DNA from: Terriglobia bacterium
Lineage (GTDB): Bacteria > Acidobacteriota > Terriglobia > Bryobacterales > Bryobacteraceae
Direction: 5' to 3'
DNA length: 64,000 bases
Assembly (NCBI GenBank): GCA_021325235.1
Contig: JAJPHN010000009.1
Span: 1-64,000 of the forward strand
Shown: one piece after another, positions 43,636-53,146 of the stretch
Position numbering within the stretch: position 1 is the first letter of the stretch
Layout of the letters: each line of letters opens with the position of its first letter
The notes under the pieces: model-generated
What the model was told of the DNA's origin: nothing
The model's database searches: none
What the model saw: the letters and a program-made list of their open reading frames with translations, nothing else
Position numbers and translations under genes: made by a program

Positions 43636-44424
43636 CCGGCGGCTGCGTGTAACGAATTTTCTTCTGTAAATTAAACCGGCAAGAGCTACGCCACACACTA
43701 TGGCGAGATCCGGTTCCGGCGCTGGGTCCATTGCACCGAGGTCGAAACTCTCGATGAGATTGCCGTTCAGATCGTAAACTTGTAGCGGCCCTAACTCAGC
43801 AGTTCCTTGGAAAGTCGCCGATTCTCCTACACCCTGTACGAGCACGCTCCCGACCAGACTGTTGTTGACCGCAATCTCCGAACCTGCTCCGATCAAAACT
43901 TTACCCGTAGAACAGGTCTGGGCCGATTGGTTTGGAGCCAGGAACACGTGGCAGGTGCTTCCAATCTCCGTACCCTGCATATCGGCAAAATCAACCGATT
44001 CCCATCCGGTACTCGAGCTTGTTCGGCCGACAACACTGGCTGTCCAATTGACAGTCGCCGTTTCGCTCAGGTACACGGCTTGATTGATCTTCAGAATTGC
44101 ACCTGCAAACGAATTGGTGGAAGCATATCGGAGCGCCTGCACTCCGAAACCGGTCCAGGCGTTGCTGACTTGAACGCCGACCGTCGTCAACGTGCCGGAG
44201 GTCTGTTCGGAAGCCGTATACGTCGCAATGGGATCTCCTGGTTCATAAACTTCTGAATAGTGATACGAGCTGCTGCCGGAAGATGTGTACGATACCGAGT
44301 AACCTGGTCCAGGGATCAGGTAGGAGCCCACGTAGCCGGTCACAAACGAGATCGGATCGGCAAAACCGAAGCTCGCACCCAGGAGCATCGAAAACAACAC
44401 TTTGGATAGACGAAATAGAGTCAA
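43630..44424 (-). CDS. PEP-CTERM sorted extracellular protein
   Basis: A 264-residue secreted protein with low-complexity Ser/Thr/Gly content. The C-terminus has PAPEPDLAIVCG, a hydrophobic helix and an Arg/Lys-rich tail (YRRKFVTRSRR), the tripartite PEP-CTERM exosortase signal. I chose TTG 44424 because AGGA lies eight bases upstream and a good signal peptide follows (VLFSMLLGASFGFA). A longer open frame starting at 44538 has an unlikely Arg-rich leader. GC is lower than its neighbours. No exosortase gene is in the window, so the sorter must be elsewhere. Confidence 0.75.
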   Translation of the reverse strand: MTLFRLSKVLFSMLLGASFGFADPISFVTGYVGSYLIPGPGYSVSYTSSGSSSYHYSEVYEPGDPIATYTASEQTSGTLTTVGVQVSNAWTGFGVQALRYASTNSFAGAILKINQAVYLSETATVNWTASVVGRTSSSTGWESVDFADMQGTEIGSTCHVFLAPNQSAQTCSTGKVLIGAGSEIAVNNSLVGSVLVQGVGESATFQGTAELGPLQVYDLNGNLIESFDLGAMDPAPEPDLAIVCGVALAGLIYRRKFVTRSRRL

Positions 44425-44512
44425 TGAATGTGTCCTGATTCGAAATGGAGAGAAACTCCGGATTAGGATACAGGAGCCAACGCGTTTCGACAATCGTTGC
44501 TGGTACTGATTC

Positions 44513-45271
44513 ATGCTCCAGCCACTAGTCCGCCGCATCTCGAACGGGATGGAATCCCAGGCGTACGCATTTCGCAGCCGCGGTGACGAGTACGTTCTGC
44601 GGTTGAACCGAGAGGTACGTGGTTTTCGAAAGGACGCCTTGGCTTACCGGAAGTTCGGACGCGAGGATCTGCCGGTTCCAGAGGTGGTTGAGATCGGTGA
44701 AACCGCCGAGGGGCTTTTCTACTGCGTTTCGCGAAAACTCCGCGGCCGAACACTGCAGGATCTGCGCCCTTCGCAAATTCCGGCAACACTCGAAGCAACC
44801 GTTCGCGTTATGCAGGCGATTGCGGATTCTTCAATCGAATCGATCCGGGGGTTCGGGCCGTTCGATCACTCCGGCCACGCAGGCTTCGCCAGCTGGCGCG
44901 ACTTCCTGCTGAGTCAAACCCTCATGAATCACGCCGATTCCGAGCTTGCTGCGATCGTCCATCGCCTGGCCGACTTCTGCCCCGAGACACGCTGCCTGGT
45001 CCACGGGGATTTCGGCTCCAACAACGTGCTCACAGATGGCAGAACGATTACCGGAGTCCTGGACTGGTCGGAAGCCATGATCGGCGATCCGCTCTGGGAT
45101 GTTGCCAATGTCTTCTTCTGGCGCGGCTGGCTGGACTGCATGGCGCAGCTCGCCAATTACCTCTCAAAACACTTGCACCCGCTGCCGCACTGGCGGGAGC
45201 GGGTGCTTTGTTATCAGGCTTGTATCGCTCTTCGCGAGCTGGCGCAGATTACTGCGGATTCGACGGCGTAG
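44513..45271 (+). CDS. APH/choline-kinase-like phosphotransferase
   Basis: A 252-residue kinase with the protein-kinase-like fold. Catalytic Asp166 is in LVHGDFGSNN with Asn171, and Asp184 sits in LDWSEAMIGDP, the DFG-equivalent metal site. Size and motifs match aminoglycoside phosphotransferases and related small-molecule kinases. Substrate specificity is not visible, and resistance is only one option. The last 23 bases overlap the convergent M48 gene. Confidence 0.85.
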   Translation: MLQPLVRRISNGMESQAYAFRSRGDEYVLRLNREVRGFRKDALAYRKFGREDLPVPEVVEIGETAEGLFYCVSRKLRGRTLQDLRPSQIPATLEATVRVMQAIADSSIESIRGFGPFDHSGHAGFASWRDFLLSQTLMNHADSELAAIVHRLADFCPETRCLVHGDFGSNNVLTDGRTITGVLDWSEAMIGDPLWDVANVFFWRGWLDCMAQLANYLSKHLHPLPHWRERVLCYQACIALRELAQITADSTA

Positions 45272-46340
45272 TCGTGCTGGGATTCGGGTCCGATGTCGTC
45301 GAGCTCGGATCGCTGTCGCCCGTGTCCGCCGGACGCCGTTTCAGCTTCGGACGGTCGTCCTCGTCGCCCTTGGACTTCTTCGAGGGATCCGTCTCGTCTT
45401 CGATCGGCGTGTTCGAGTTCGGATTGCGCCGCAGCGTCGGCTTGTTCGGGTCTTCCGCAGCTTTATCCGGACGGCGCTGGTTCTCGAGCATCGCAAGCCG
45501 CAGCTTCACGTCCTGGAATTCTGAGGTTGTCACGACATACTCGGGCCGAGGCTTCAGCCCGGCAATCTCTTCCTGCGACTTTTTGATACGGTCATCGGTC
45601 GGCGGATGTGTCGAAAACAGCTTCGACATCGTGCCCGGACGCCGTTTCTCCATCGTCTGCACCTTTTCAAAGAAGTCGACGAAAGCAGTCGGATCGTAGC
45701 CGGCTTTGTACATGTACTGCACGCCGAGATAATCGGCCTCCGCTTCGAAATTGCGCGAGAACTTCAGAAACGACACCGGAATGATCAGCCCCGAGGCCTC
45801 GTAAATCCCGTAGGCGGCCGCCCCTCCCATAAAAATCAGCGGAATGGTCGCAAGCTGGGCGATTTCGCCCCGCGTGGCCTGCCGCGTACCGTGCCGCGCC
45901 GCAACGTGGGCAATTTCATGCGCCATCACTCCCGCCAGTTCCGCTTCTGTGTCGGCCTTCAGGATCAATCCGGACTGCACGAAGAAGAAGCCGCCCGGCA
46001 GCGCAAACGCATTCACGGTCGGATCCTCGATCACCTTGATCGTGAACGGAACTTTCGCGTCCGAGTTCCGGACCAGATTCTGCCCGATTCGGTTCACGTA
46101 CTCCGAGACGATCGGGTCATTGATCACCTTCGACTGGCGTTCCACCTGCTGCGCCATCGCCTTGCCGAGAGCGATCTCCTTCTCGAGGGAATAAAAATTG
46201 ACCTTGCCGGAGACGTTGCGGTCGCCAATGGCGTCCGGATCTTTCTCGTCTTTATTGGCCGCGAAGGAGGTAACGGGGATGGTCAGCAGCAGCGATAGCG
46301 TCAGGCTGACGGCGGATTTAAACAGGACGGGCTGGCGCAC
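45249..46340 (-). CDS. M48-family exported metalloprotease
   Basis: A 363-residue peptidase from GTG 46340, supported by AAAAAAGGAG five bases upstream. An upstream ATG at 46427 would add a hydrophilic leader and is rejected. A signal peptide is present (to about SFAAN). The zinc motif is HEIAH (141-145), and the third ligand is in NFEAEADYLG (probably Glu201). Two later membrane-like segments (about 165-195) are seen. Residues about 300-363 are Asp/Ser/Thr/Pro-rich and likely disordered. It resembles Oma1/BepA-type quality-control proteases of the envelope. Confidence 0.93.
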   Translation of the reverse strand: MRQPVLFKSAVSLTLSLLLTIPVTSFAANKDEKDPDAIGDRNVSGKVNFYSLEKEIALGKAMAQQVERQSKVINDPIVSEYVNRIGQNLVRNSDAKVPFTIKVIEDPTVNAFALPGGFFFVQSGLILKADTEAELAGVMAHEIAHVAARHGTRQATRGEIAQLATIPLIFMGGAAAYGIYEASGLIIPVSFLKFSRNFEAEADYLGVQYMYKAGYDPTAFVDFFEKVQTMEKRRPGTMSKLFSTHPPTDDRIKKSQEEIAGLKPRPEYVVTTSEFQDVKLRLAMLENQRRPDKAAEDPNKPTLRRNPNSNTPIEDETDPSKKSKGDEDDRPKLKRRPADTGDSDPSSTTSDPNPSTTTPSNPQ

Positions 46341-46395
46341 GGGAACTCCTTTTTTGACGACGTTTCCACAGCAAGCGGGGACGGAGTCTCTTTTC

Positions 46396-46401
46396 AGTAT
46401 A
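46396..46401 (-). promoter_or_regulatory. -10 box of the M48 protease gene
   Basis: AGTATA on plus (TATACT on minus) lies about 55 bases before the GTG start. A weak -35 near 46424 could not be fixed. Confidence 0.3.
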
Positions 46402-46438
46402 GAGCGAAATTCGTCTTTCAAACTCAACCATGAGATGT

Positions 46439-46476
46439 GCCCGGCAGCTCGAAACAGCTGATTTCTACTGCCGGGC
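46439..46476. repeat. 9-bp perfect inverted repeat, possible operator or hairpin
   Basis: GCCCGGCAG (46439-46447) and CTGCCGGGC (46468-46476) are perfect reverse complements with a 20-base loop that contains CAGCTG. It lies in the divergent region between the M48 gene and the class V aminotransferase gene. Confidence 0.5.
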
Positions 46477-46502
46477 GGCAGGAGATTCTATCCCCTTAAC
46501 GT

Positions 46503-47687
46503 ATGCTCGGAAAGATGGGTTTCGAAAATGTTGCGGAGCCGCCGGTTTCCGGTGCCGCTGGACAACAACTCACACTTCACCAACGCTATAAAGATCAGTT
46601 CCCCGTCACCGAACACCTGATTTACCTGAACCATGCCGCCGTCGCCCCGCTTTGCCGGCGAGCTTCGGAAGCTATGAAGCGGCTGGCGGACGACGCCTGT
46701 GCGTACGGCTCGCTCCACTATGCGGATTGGCTGGCGGCCTACGATGGTTTGCGTGATTCAGCGGCTCGGCTGATCGGGGCGCACCCGGCCGAAATCGCGA
46801 TTGTAAAGAATACCTCCGAGGGCATCGCGACAGTCGCGGGCGGCCTCGGCTGGCGGAATGGCGACCGGGTTGTCGCCTTCCGCGAGGAATTTCCGGCCAA
46901 CTACTATCCCTGGCTGCGGCTCGAAGCACGCGGCGTCCAACTCACCTGGCTTTCGATCTACGATGATCTGGAAACAATCGAGCGCGCGGTGAAAGGCGCC
47001 CGGCTGCTGGCCATCAGCTTCGTCAATTACCTGAGCGGATACCGCGTCGATCTCAAAAGTATTGGCGAGATCTGCCGCCGCCACGAATGCTTCTTTTTCG
47101 TGGATGCCATCCAGGGCCTGGGCGTCCTACCGCTCGATGTCGAAGAATGCAGGATCGATGCACTGGCGGCCGACGGCCACAAATGGATGGTCGGTCCGGA
47201 AGGCAATGGAATTCTCTACGTGCGCCGCGCACGATGGGACGAAATTGAGCCTGTCGAATTCGGCTGGACGAATTCCGCCAGTTTCAACGATTACAGCTCC
47301 CGCGATATGACGCTGCGCGATAACGCAGGCCGCTATGAATGCGGCACGCTGAACACCATCGGCTGCTTCGGGCAGCACGCCGCCCTCGAGCTGCTGCTCG
47401 AAATCGGCATCGACCAGATCGCCAGTGCCGTGCTCGCACTCACCGATCAGATTGCGCAGGGGCTTCGCCAACGTGGCTATGAACTGATGCGCGCCCCAAC
47501 CCCGGAGACCGCTTCGGGCATCGTTACCTTCCGCCATCCGCGTCTCGATGCCGGCGAGATCGTGGCCGGCTTACGGCAAAAGCACATTACGGCCGCTCCC
47601 CGGCAGGGCTGGATTCGCGTTTCGCCGCACTTCTATATCACCCCCGAAAGCGTCGATGAGTTTCTGCACGCTTTGCCAAAGGCGTAG
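46503..47687 (+). CDS. Class V aminotransferase / cysteine-desulfurase-like PLP enzyme
   Basis: A 394-residue cytoplasmic PLP enzyme. Lys227 (DGHKWMVGPEG) is the Schiff-base residue and Asp201 (VDAIQG) the cofactor acid. The N-terminus LNHAAVAPL matches the class V group. Isopenicillin-N-epimerase-like and desulfurase-like members share this pattern, so the exact reaction is open. The ATG at 46503 has a ribosome-like GCAGGAG but 18 bases away. ATG 46515 is a possible alternative. The GH78 gene starts two bases after its stop. Confidence 0.88.
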   Translation: MLGKMGFENVAEPPVSGAAGQQLTLHQRYKDQFPVTEHLIYLNHAAVAPLCRRASEAMKRLADDACAYGSLHYADWLAAYDGLRDSAARLIGAHPAEIAIVKNTSEGIATVAGGLGWRNGDRVVAFREEFPANYYPWLRLEARGVQLTWLSIYDDLETIERAVKGARLLAISFVNYLSGYRVDLKSIGEICRRHECFFFVDAIQGLGVLPLDVEECRIDALAADGHKWMVGPEGNGILYVRRARWDEIEPVEFGWTNSASFNDYSSRDMTLRDNAGRYECGTLNTIGCFGQHAALELLLEIGIDQIASAVLALTDQIAQGLRQRGYELMRAPTPETASGIVTFRHPRLDAGEIVAGLRQKHITAAPRQGWIRVSPHFYITPESVDEFLHALPKA

Positions 47688-47689
47688 AA

Positions 47690-50095
47690 ATGAGACGCAT
47701 TCTCGGCGGATTTCTGCTGCTGGCCGCCACCGTATTGGGCGCGGCAAACGAAGAAGCGCTCACCCAGGTCTGGCGCGCCTATTGGATCGACGCGCCGGGC
47801 ATCTCGGGACAGGAGTACGGCGTCTACCATTTCCGCCGCGCTTTCGAGCTGAGCAGCGTGCCGGAACATCTGTCGGTCTATGTATCGGGCGATAACCGGT
47901 TTCAATTGTTCGTGAATGGAGTGCGTGCCGCGGCCGGTCCCGCCCGCGGTGATTTGACGCACTGGCGCTATCAGGCAATCGACCTCGCGCCTTACCTCAG
48001 ACCCGGGCAGAACGTGCTCGCTGCGGTCGTCTGGAACGATGGCGATTTTCGCGCTGTTGCGCAGATCAGCAACCGGACAGCGTTTCTGTTACAAGCCGCC
48101 GATCCCGCATACAACGTCGTCAACACCAATTCCTCCTGGAAATGCATTCTCGACAAAGCCTACACTCCCCAGCCGCTTCCGCGCGATCAGCAGACTGGCT
48201 ATTACGCCCTCGCCGCCAATGAGCACCTCGATTCGGCCCTTTATCCTTGGGGTTGGGAGCGGCCGGCCTTCGACGATTCCAGCTGGTCGGCTGCACGAGA
48301 GATCACTCACGCCGCTCCGCGCGACGCACGCGACGCTCCGAACCGGTGGATGTTAGTGCAAAGTCAGATCCCGCCAGAAGAGCAGAAAGCCGAACGGCTC
48401 GCGAGCATACGCGAAGTTGAAAATGTTGTGGCAGCTTCCGGTTTCCTGACCGGACGTGAGCCTGTCACTATCCCCGCTCACACGCACGCGCGCCTGCTGC
48501 TCGATCAGTCGTACCTCACCACCGCTTACCCCGAGCTCGAGATCAGCGCTGGACGCGGCGCCTCGATCCGGCTGCACTACGCGGAAGCACTTTATTCTCG
48601 CGACAGTTCCGGAAAGCACTGGATCAAGACGAACCGCAACGATGTAGTCGGCAAGACGCTCCTCGGCCCCTTCGATACATTCGTGAGCGATGGCGGAGCG
48701 CATCGCGTTTATAGCCCTCTGTTCTGGCGTACTTATCGCTATCTCCAACTCGAAATCGAGACCGCCGATGAACCTCTGAAACTGGAAGATTTGCGGTCCA
48801 GATTTACCGCCTATCCGTTTGCGCGCACCGCGAATTTCGCGGCGATACACGACCAAACCAATGGCGAACTTCAGCGCATACTCGATACCGGCTGGCGAAC
48901 TGCACGCCTCTGCGCGCACGAGACCTACATGGACTGTCCTTTCTATGAGCAACTGCAGTACGCCGGCGACGCCCGTATCCAGATGCTCGTCTCCCTGTAC
49001 ATGACCGGCGATGCGCGCCTGATGAAAAATGGCATCGCTCTGCTCAATTCGTCCCGCACGGCCGAGGGTGCGACGTACAGCCGAGCGCCCTCCAATCTGC
49101 AGCAGTACATTCCGCCGTTTTCGCTTTGGTGGATCGGCATGGTGCACGACTACTGGATGTATGTCGACGATCCGCAGTTCGTCAAGCAGATGCTGCCCGG
49201 CGTACGCGCCGTGCTCGCATTCTTTGCCGCTCATCAAAAACAGAATGGTTCTCTCGGCCGGCTGCCCTGGTGGAACTTCGTCGACTGGGTGAAGCGGTGG
49301 GCCAACGGCGAGCCACCTTCCGATCCCGACGGAACTTCCGCCGCTGCGCTCGATCTGCAATTGCTGCTGGCATACGGCTGGGCCGCGGATCTGGAGCATG
49401 AGTTCGGCAGTGCGGCGCTGGGATCCGAGTATGCCCAGGCTGCCGAGCGTCTCCGAGCCAGCATTCGAGCCCTCGATTGGGATGAGTCGATAGGGCTATT
49501 CGCAGATCAACCGTCACACCAAACGTATTCGCAGCAGGTGAATACGCTCGCCATTCTGGCCCATGCCGTTCCAACGGGTCGTGAACGCGATGTCATGCAA
49601 CGGATCCTCTCCGACACACACCTGGCGCAGTCCTCGATCTACTTCCGCGCCTACACGAACGCGGCCTTGCGCGAAACCGGACTCGGAGACCGCTATCTGG
49701 AGCAGCTCGATCCATGGCGTGCCATGTTGCGCGACGGTTTGACAACCTGGTCCGAATGGAACGGACCCGATACGCGCTCGGATTGCCACGCCTGGGGCGC
49801 CAGTCCGAATTTCGAACTCCTGCGCACCGTGGCAGGAATCGAACCCGCCGCGCCGGGCTTTCGGAAAGTGCGGGTTGCACCCAATCTCGGCTCGCTCCAA
49901 AGTATTTCGGCCAGCATGCCGCACCCTTACGGCGTTATCCGAGTCGAGTTCACGCGCGAGCCCGACAGATTGCGCGGCGCGATCGAATTGCCGCCCGGCA
50001 CCAGCGGTGAATTCGATTGGGGCGGAAAACGAGTACCGATTCGCGCAGGTGTAAATCGCGTCTTCTCCATGAATCCGCCCGCCTCGTCCCATTAG
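47690..50095 (+). CDS. GH78 alpha-L-rhamnosidase, secreted
   Basis: An 801-residue exported glycosidase with a signal peptide (to about residue 18, VLGA). N-terminal beta-sandwich and concanavalin-like domains span about 25-375, and the (alpha/alpha)6 catalytic barrel about 380-715. The acid Glu420 lies in MDCPFYEQLQYAGDA and Asp427 follows. It should release alpha-L-rhamnose from plant or microbial glycans. It starts two bases after the aminotransferase stop. The pairing is probably polar in expression, but a functional link is not evident. Confidence 0.9.
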   Translation: MRRILGGFLLLAATVLGAANEEALTQVWRAYWIDAPGISGQEYGVYHFRRAFELSSVPEHLSVYVSGDNRFQLFVNGVRAAAGPARGDLTHWRYQAIDLAPYLRPGQNVLAAVVWNDGDFRAVAQISNRTAFLLQAADPAYNVVNTNSSWKCILDKAYTPQPLPRDQQTGYYALAANEHLDSALYPWGWERPAFDDSSWSAAREITHAAPRDARDAPNRWMLVQSQIPPEEQKAERLASIREVENVVAASGFLTGREPVTIPAHTHARLLLDQSYLTTAYPELEISAGRGASIRLHYAEALYSRDSSGKHWIKTNRNDVVGKTLLGPFDTFVSDGGAHRVYSPLFWRTYRYLQLEIETADEPLKLEDLRSRFTAYPFARTANFAAIHDQTNGELQRILDTGWRTARLCAHETYMDCPFYEQLQYAGDARIQMLVSLYMTGDARLMKNGIALLNSSRTAEGATYSRAPSNLQQYIPPFSLWWIGMVHDYWMYVDDPQFVKQMLPGVRAVLAFFAAHQKQNGSLGRLPWWNFVDWVKRWANGEPPSDPDGTSAAALDLQLLLAYGWAADLEHEFGSAALGSEYAQAAERLRASIRALDWDESIGLFADQPSHQTYSQQVNTLAILAHAVPTGRERDVMQRILSDTHLAQSSIYFRAYTNAALRETGLGDRYLEQLDPWRAMLRDGLTTWSEWNGPDTRSDCHAWGASPNFELLRTVAGIEPAAPGFRKVRVAPNLGSLQSISASMPHPYGVIRVEFTREPDRLRGAIELPPGTSGEFDWGGKRVPIRAGVNRVFSMNPPASSH

Positions 50096-50098
50096 CAT

Positions 50099-50134
50099 TT
50101 GCCTTCTCCCAGACATCTGGGTATAATCGCCGCA
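50099..50134 (+). promoter_or_regulatory. Promoter and probable autoregulatory operator of padR
   Basis: TTGCCT (50099-50104), a 17-base spacer and TATAAT (50122-50127). The spacer is nearly filled by the perfect palindrome CCCAGA-CA-TCTGGG (50108-50121). The -10 is six bases before ATG 50134, so the transcript is probably leaderless. PadR proteins typically bind palindromes in their own promoter. Confidence 0.6.
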
Positions 50135-50457
50135 TGCCCCGCGAAACACTGCAAGGCACGCTCGACCTGCTCATCCTCAAAACTCTGGCGCGCGGCACCG
50201 CCCACGGATACGGAATTACGTGCGCCATTTTGAATGCCTCGCAGAACCAGTTGCGAGTGGAAGAAGGCTCGCTGTATCCGGCGCTGCGGCGTCTGGAATC
50301 CGCGGGTCTGATCAAAGCCGAATGGAAGGCTTCCGAAAGCAATCGCCGCGCTCGCTATTACGAGCTCACCCGCGCAGGGCGCAAGCAGCTGGCGCAAATC
50401 GAAAAGGAATGGCGCACGCATACCGCTGTTATCGAAGATTTTCTCGCCTTTGAGTAA
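50134..50457 (+). CDS. PadR-family transcriptional regulator
   Basis: A 107-residue winged-helix repressor. PadR signature elements are TLDLLILKTLARGTAHGY (N-terminal helix), EEGSLYPALRRLESAGL (recognition helix/wing) and YYELTRAGRKQL. It is the acidobacterial PadR type that accompanies ADOP permeases. The open frame extends upstream to 50017, but that would swallow the promoter palindrome. The permease starts six bases after the stop, so the two form an operon, presumably repressed until an envelope or drug ligand appears. Confidence 0.95.
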   Translation: MPRETLQGTLDLLILKTLARGTAHGYGITCAILNASQNQLRVEEGSLYPALRRLESAGLIKAEWKASESNRRARYYELTRAGRKQLAQIEKEWRTHTAVIEDFLAFE

Positions 50458-50463
50458 ACAGCC

Positions 50464-53100
50464 ATGTGGCGCAAACTGCTGAACTTCTTCCGTCCCGCGA
50501 AACTCGAAGCAGAAATTCGCGAGGAGATCGAATTTCATCGAGCGCAAACAGCAGGATTCTTCGGCAACACCGGCTTGATTGCCGACCATATGCGCGACGC
50601 CAGTACGATCGCATGGCTCGAGATCTGCGCGCAGGATATTCGCTACGGTTTCCGGCAACTGTCAAAGTCCCCGGTGCTGCTGGCCGTCGCCGTGCTTTCG
50701 CTGGCACTTGGCATAGGCGCTAACACTGCCATCTTTACCCTGATCCACGCCATCATGCTGCAGATGTTGCCCGTGCGCGATCCAGGCAGTCTTTTGCTGC
50801 TCTATAGCGGCGTTTCCGATGGTGTCACCAGCGGCGATCTGATCGGCGACGCGATCTCGTATCCGTTCTATCAGTATTTGCAAGCGCACAATAGCGCCCT
50901 TTCCGAGCTGTGCGCGTTCCGGCAGGGTAATGACGACGTCACCATGCACGTGGCCGGCGAATCGGATACCCGAGTTGAATACGCGTCGGTGCATCTGGTT
51001 TCGGCCAATTACTTCGATGTGCTGGGCGTCGGTGCGGCGGCGGGCCGGGTCTTGCGCAATACCGACGATACTCGTTCCTCGCCGCCCGTCGCGGTGATGA
51101 GCTATCGCTTCTGGGATAACCGCTTCCATCGCGATCCGGCAATTCCCGGCAAGACGATCGTGCTCAATGGCACGCCCTTCACCGTGGCTGGTATTGCCGC
51201 CGCTGAGTTCTTCGGCGAACGCATCCGAACGGCTCCGGACTTCTGGGTTCCGCTCTCGTCCGAGCCGCAGATGCTTAAGCGCGAACCGCTGCTGGATGAC
51301 GCAAACGCCTTCTGGCTTAATTTCCTGGCCCGTCTCAAGCCTGGAATCACGCGCAGAGCAGCAGAAGCGGAGCTGACCGCTGAGCTTCACGGGTTTTATC
51401 TCGCCCAAGCCGGTCCGCATCCTTCGGCGGACGCCATTCACAAAATCGAGCGCGTGCAAATCACGCTCCAGCCCGGCGGCGGCGGCATTTCCGGCCTTCG
51501 TTATCTCTATTCCAAGCCGCTGCGTGTACTTATGGCCGTCGTTGCGCTCGTCTTGCTGATCGCATGCGCCAATATCGCTACCCTTCTGCTCGCGCGCGCT
51601 TCGGCTCGCCGTCCGGAGTTTCTCTGCAGACTCGCACTCGGAGCACCGCGAATCCGCCTGCTCCGGCAAGTGCTCACCGAAAGTATTCTGCTTTCTCTAC
51701 TCGGCGGTTTTGCCGGAGCGCTCTTCGCCTGGTGCTGCGTAAAGACGCTGATTCTCCTGCTGCATTTCGATCCGGTCGTGAGAGTACGGCCCGATCCTGC
51801 GGTGCTGGCGTTTACCCTCCTGCTTTCGATCCTTACCGGCATCGTCTTCGGCATCATCCCTGCCTGGAAGTTCAGCCGCCTCGATTTACGCCCCTCAAAC
51901 GTAGGCGGAAACACCTGGCGCCGCCGTTTCGGCAGCACTCAAATGCTCATCACGTTCCAGATTGCACTCTCGCTTTGCCTGGTCGTGAGCGCGGCGTTGC
52001 TCGGGCGCAGTTTACTCGAGCTCGAACGCCAGAACATCGGATTTGAGCGCAACCGCATTCTCCTGGTACGCACGGATGCGGAACTGGCGGGCTATCAACA
52101 GCCGCAACTTGCCGACCTCTATCGCAATCTGAGCGATCGCCTCATTCAATTGCCGGGAGTGCAGTCCGCCGCTCTGGCGCGTTTCTCGCCGGTGAGCGGC
52201 TATAGTAGTTCCGGCTCGATCGCAATTGAGGGTAATCTTCCGCCCCCGGGCAAAATCCTCAATGGCTGGTTCTTGCAGGTGGGACCGCGTTTCTTTGCGA
52301 CCCTCAGGATTCCTTTGCTCGCGGGCCGCCCCATCGATGCGCGTGATACAGCCGCTTCCACACCTGTCGCCCTCGTCAATCAGACCTTTGTCAACCAGTA
52401 CCTCCAGCATCTCAATCCCCTCGGTCAGCACATCTATCACGGATCGTCTGCGCGAGGCACCGGCGCCGAGATTGTCGGTGTCGTGGCCGACTCTAAGTTT
52501 TATGACTTGCGCGAGCACGCCGAGCCCATGGTGTTCTATCCGATGTCGCAGCAGCCGGTAAGCGGTTTCGAGCTGATTCTGCGAACTGCCGCCGACCCGA
52601 ACGGAATAGCAGCAGAGGTGCGGAGCGCGCTTCACCAGATGAATGCCCGGCTCCCAATGCTCGAGCAGCAAACGCTGAATCAACAGCTCGAACACTCTCT
52701 GCGGCAGGACAAAATGATCACCACTCTCTCGAGCATCTTTGGCCTCTTGGCGCTTCTGCTCGCATCCATCGGAATTTACGGAACACTGGCGTATTCCGCC
52801 GCCGGGCGCACGTCCGAGATCGGCATCCGCATGGCAGTCGGTGCACAGCGCGCCGATGTGGTCTTGCTCGTTCTGCGCGATCTCGTCCTGGTGCTCGTGG
52901 CCGGACTTACCCTCGGGCTCCTGGTTGCCGCCGTCGGAACAACCTGGCTCAGAAGCTTTCTCTTCGGCGTCAAACCGCTTGACTCGTTAGCACTCGCAGC
53001 GTCCGTTTTGCTGATTGCCGCTGTGGCCCTGACCGCAGGCTATTTGCCCGCGCAGCGCGCCGCGCGGATCGATCCGATGCGAGCGCTGCGTCACGATTAA
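50464..53100 (+). CDS. ADOP permease (MacB/FtsX-like duplicated, acidobacterial)
   Basis: An 878-residue inner-membrane protein. Residues 1-70 are hydrophilic helices (EIREEIEFHRAQ), followed by two MacB_PCD/FtsX units. Four membrane segments per unit are expected near 75-95, 345-370, 395-420, 435-460 and again near 485-505, 760-785, 805-835 and 845-865, with large periplasmic domains between. No ATP-binding domain is encoded with it, as is usual for ADOP proteins. It probably works with an ATPase encoded elsewhere, or as a mechanotransmission component. Substrate unknown. Confidence 0.93.
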   Translation: MWRKLLNFFRPAKLEAEIREEIEFHRAQTAGFFGNTGLIADHMRDASTIAWLEICAQDIRYGFRQLSKSPVLLAVAVLSLALGIGANTAIFTLIHAIMLQMLPVRDPGSLLLLYSGVSDGVTSGDLIGDAISYPFYQYLQAHNSALSELCAFRQGNDDVTMHVAGESDTRVEYASVHLVSANYFDVLGVGAAAGRVLRNTDDTRSSPPVAVMSYRFWDNRFHRDPAIPGKTIVLNGTPFTVAGIAAAEFFGERIRTAPDFWVPLSSEPQMLKREPLLDDANAFWLNFLARLKPGITRRAAEAELTAELHGFYLAQAGPHPSADAIHKIERVQITLQPGGGGISGLRYLYSKPLRVLMAVVALVLLIACANIATLLLARASARRPEFLCRLALGAPRIRLLRQVLTESILLSLLGGFAGALFAWCCVKTLILLLHFDPVVRVRPDPAVLAFTLLLSILTGIVFGIIPAWKFSRLDLRPSNVGGNTWRRRFGSTQMLITFQIALSLCLVVSAALLGRSLLELERQNIGFERNRILLVRTDAELAGYQQPQLADLYRNLSDRLIQLPGVQSAALARFSPVSGYSSSGSIAIEGNLPPPGKILNGWFLQVGPRFFATLRIPLLAGRPIDARDTAASTPVALVNQTFVNQYLQHLNPLGQHIYHGSSARGTGAEIVGVVADSKFYDLREHAEPMVFYPMSQQPVSGFELILRTAADPNGIAAEVRSALHQMNARLPMLEQQTLNQQLEHSLRQDKMITTLSSIFGLLALLLASIGIYGTLAYSAAGRTSEIGIRMAVGAQRADVVLLVLRDLVLVLVAGLTLGLLVAAVGTTWLRSFLFGVKPLDSLALAASVLLIAAVALTAGYLPAQRAARIDPMRALRHD

Positions 53101-53109
53101 ACTTCGTTG

Positions 53110-53124
53110 CCTGATCACATCAGG
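53110..53124. terminator. Hairpin between convergent ADOP and HEAT genes
   Basis: CCTGAT, a three-base loop and ATCAGG form a perfect 6-bp stem in the 46-base gap between convergent stops. No T-run follows. Confidence 0.4.
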
Positions 53125-53146
53125 ACCGGCCCCAAACGTCTCGGCC

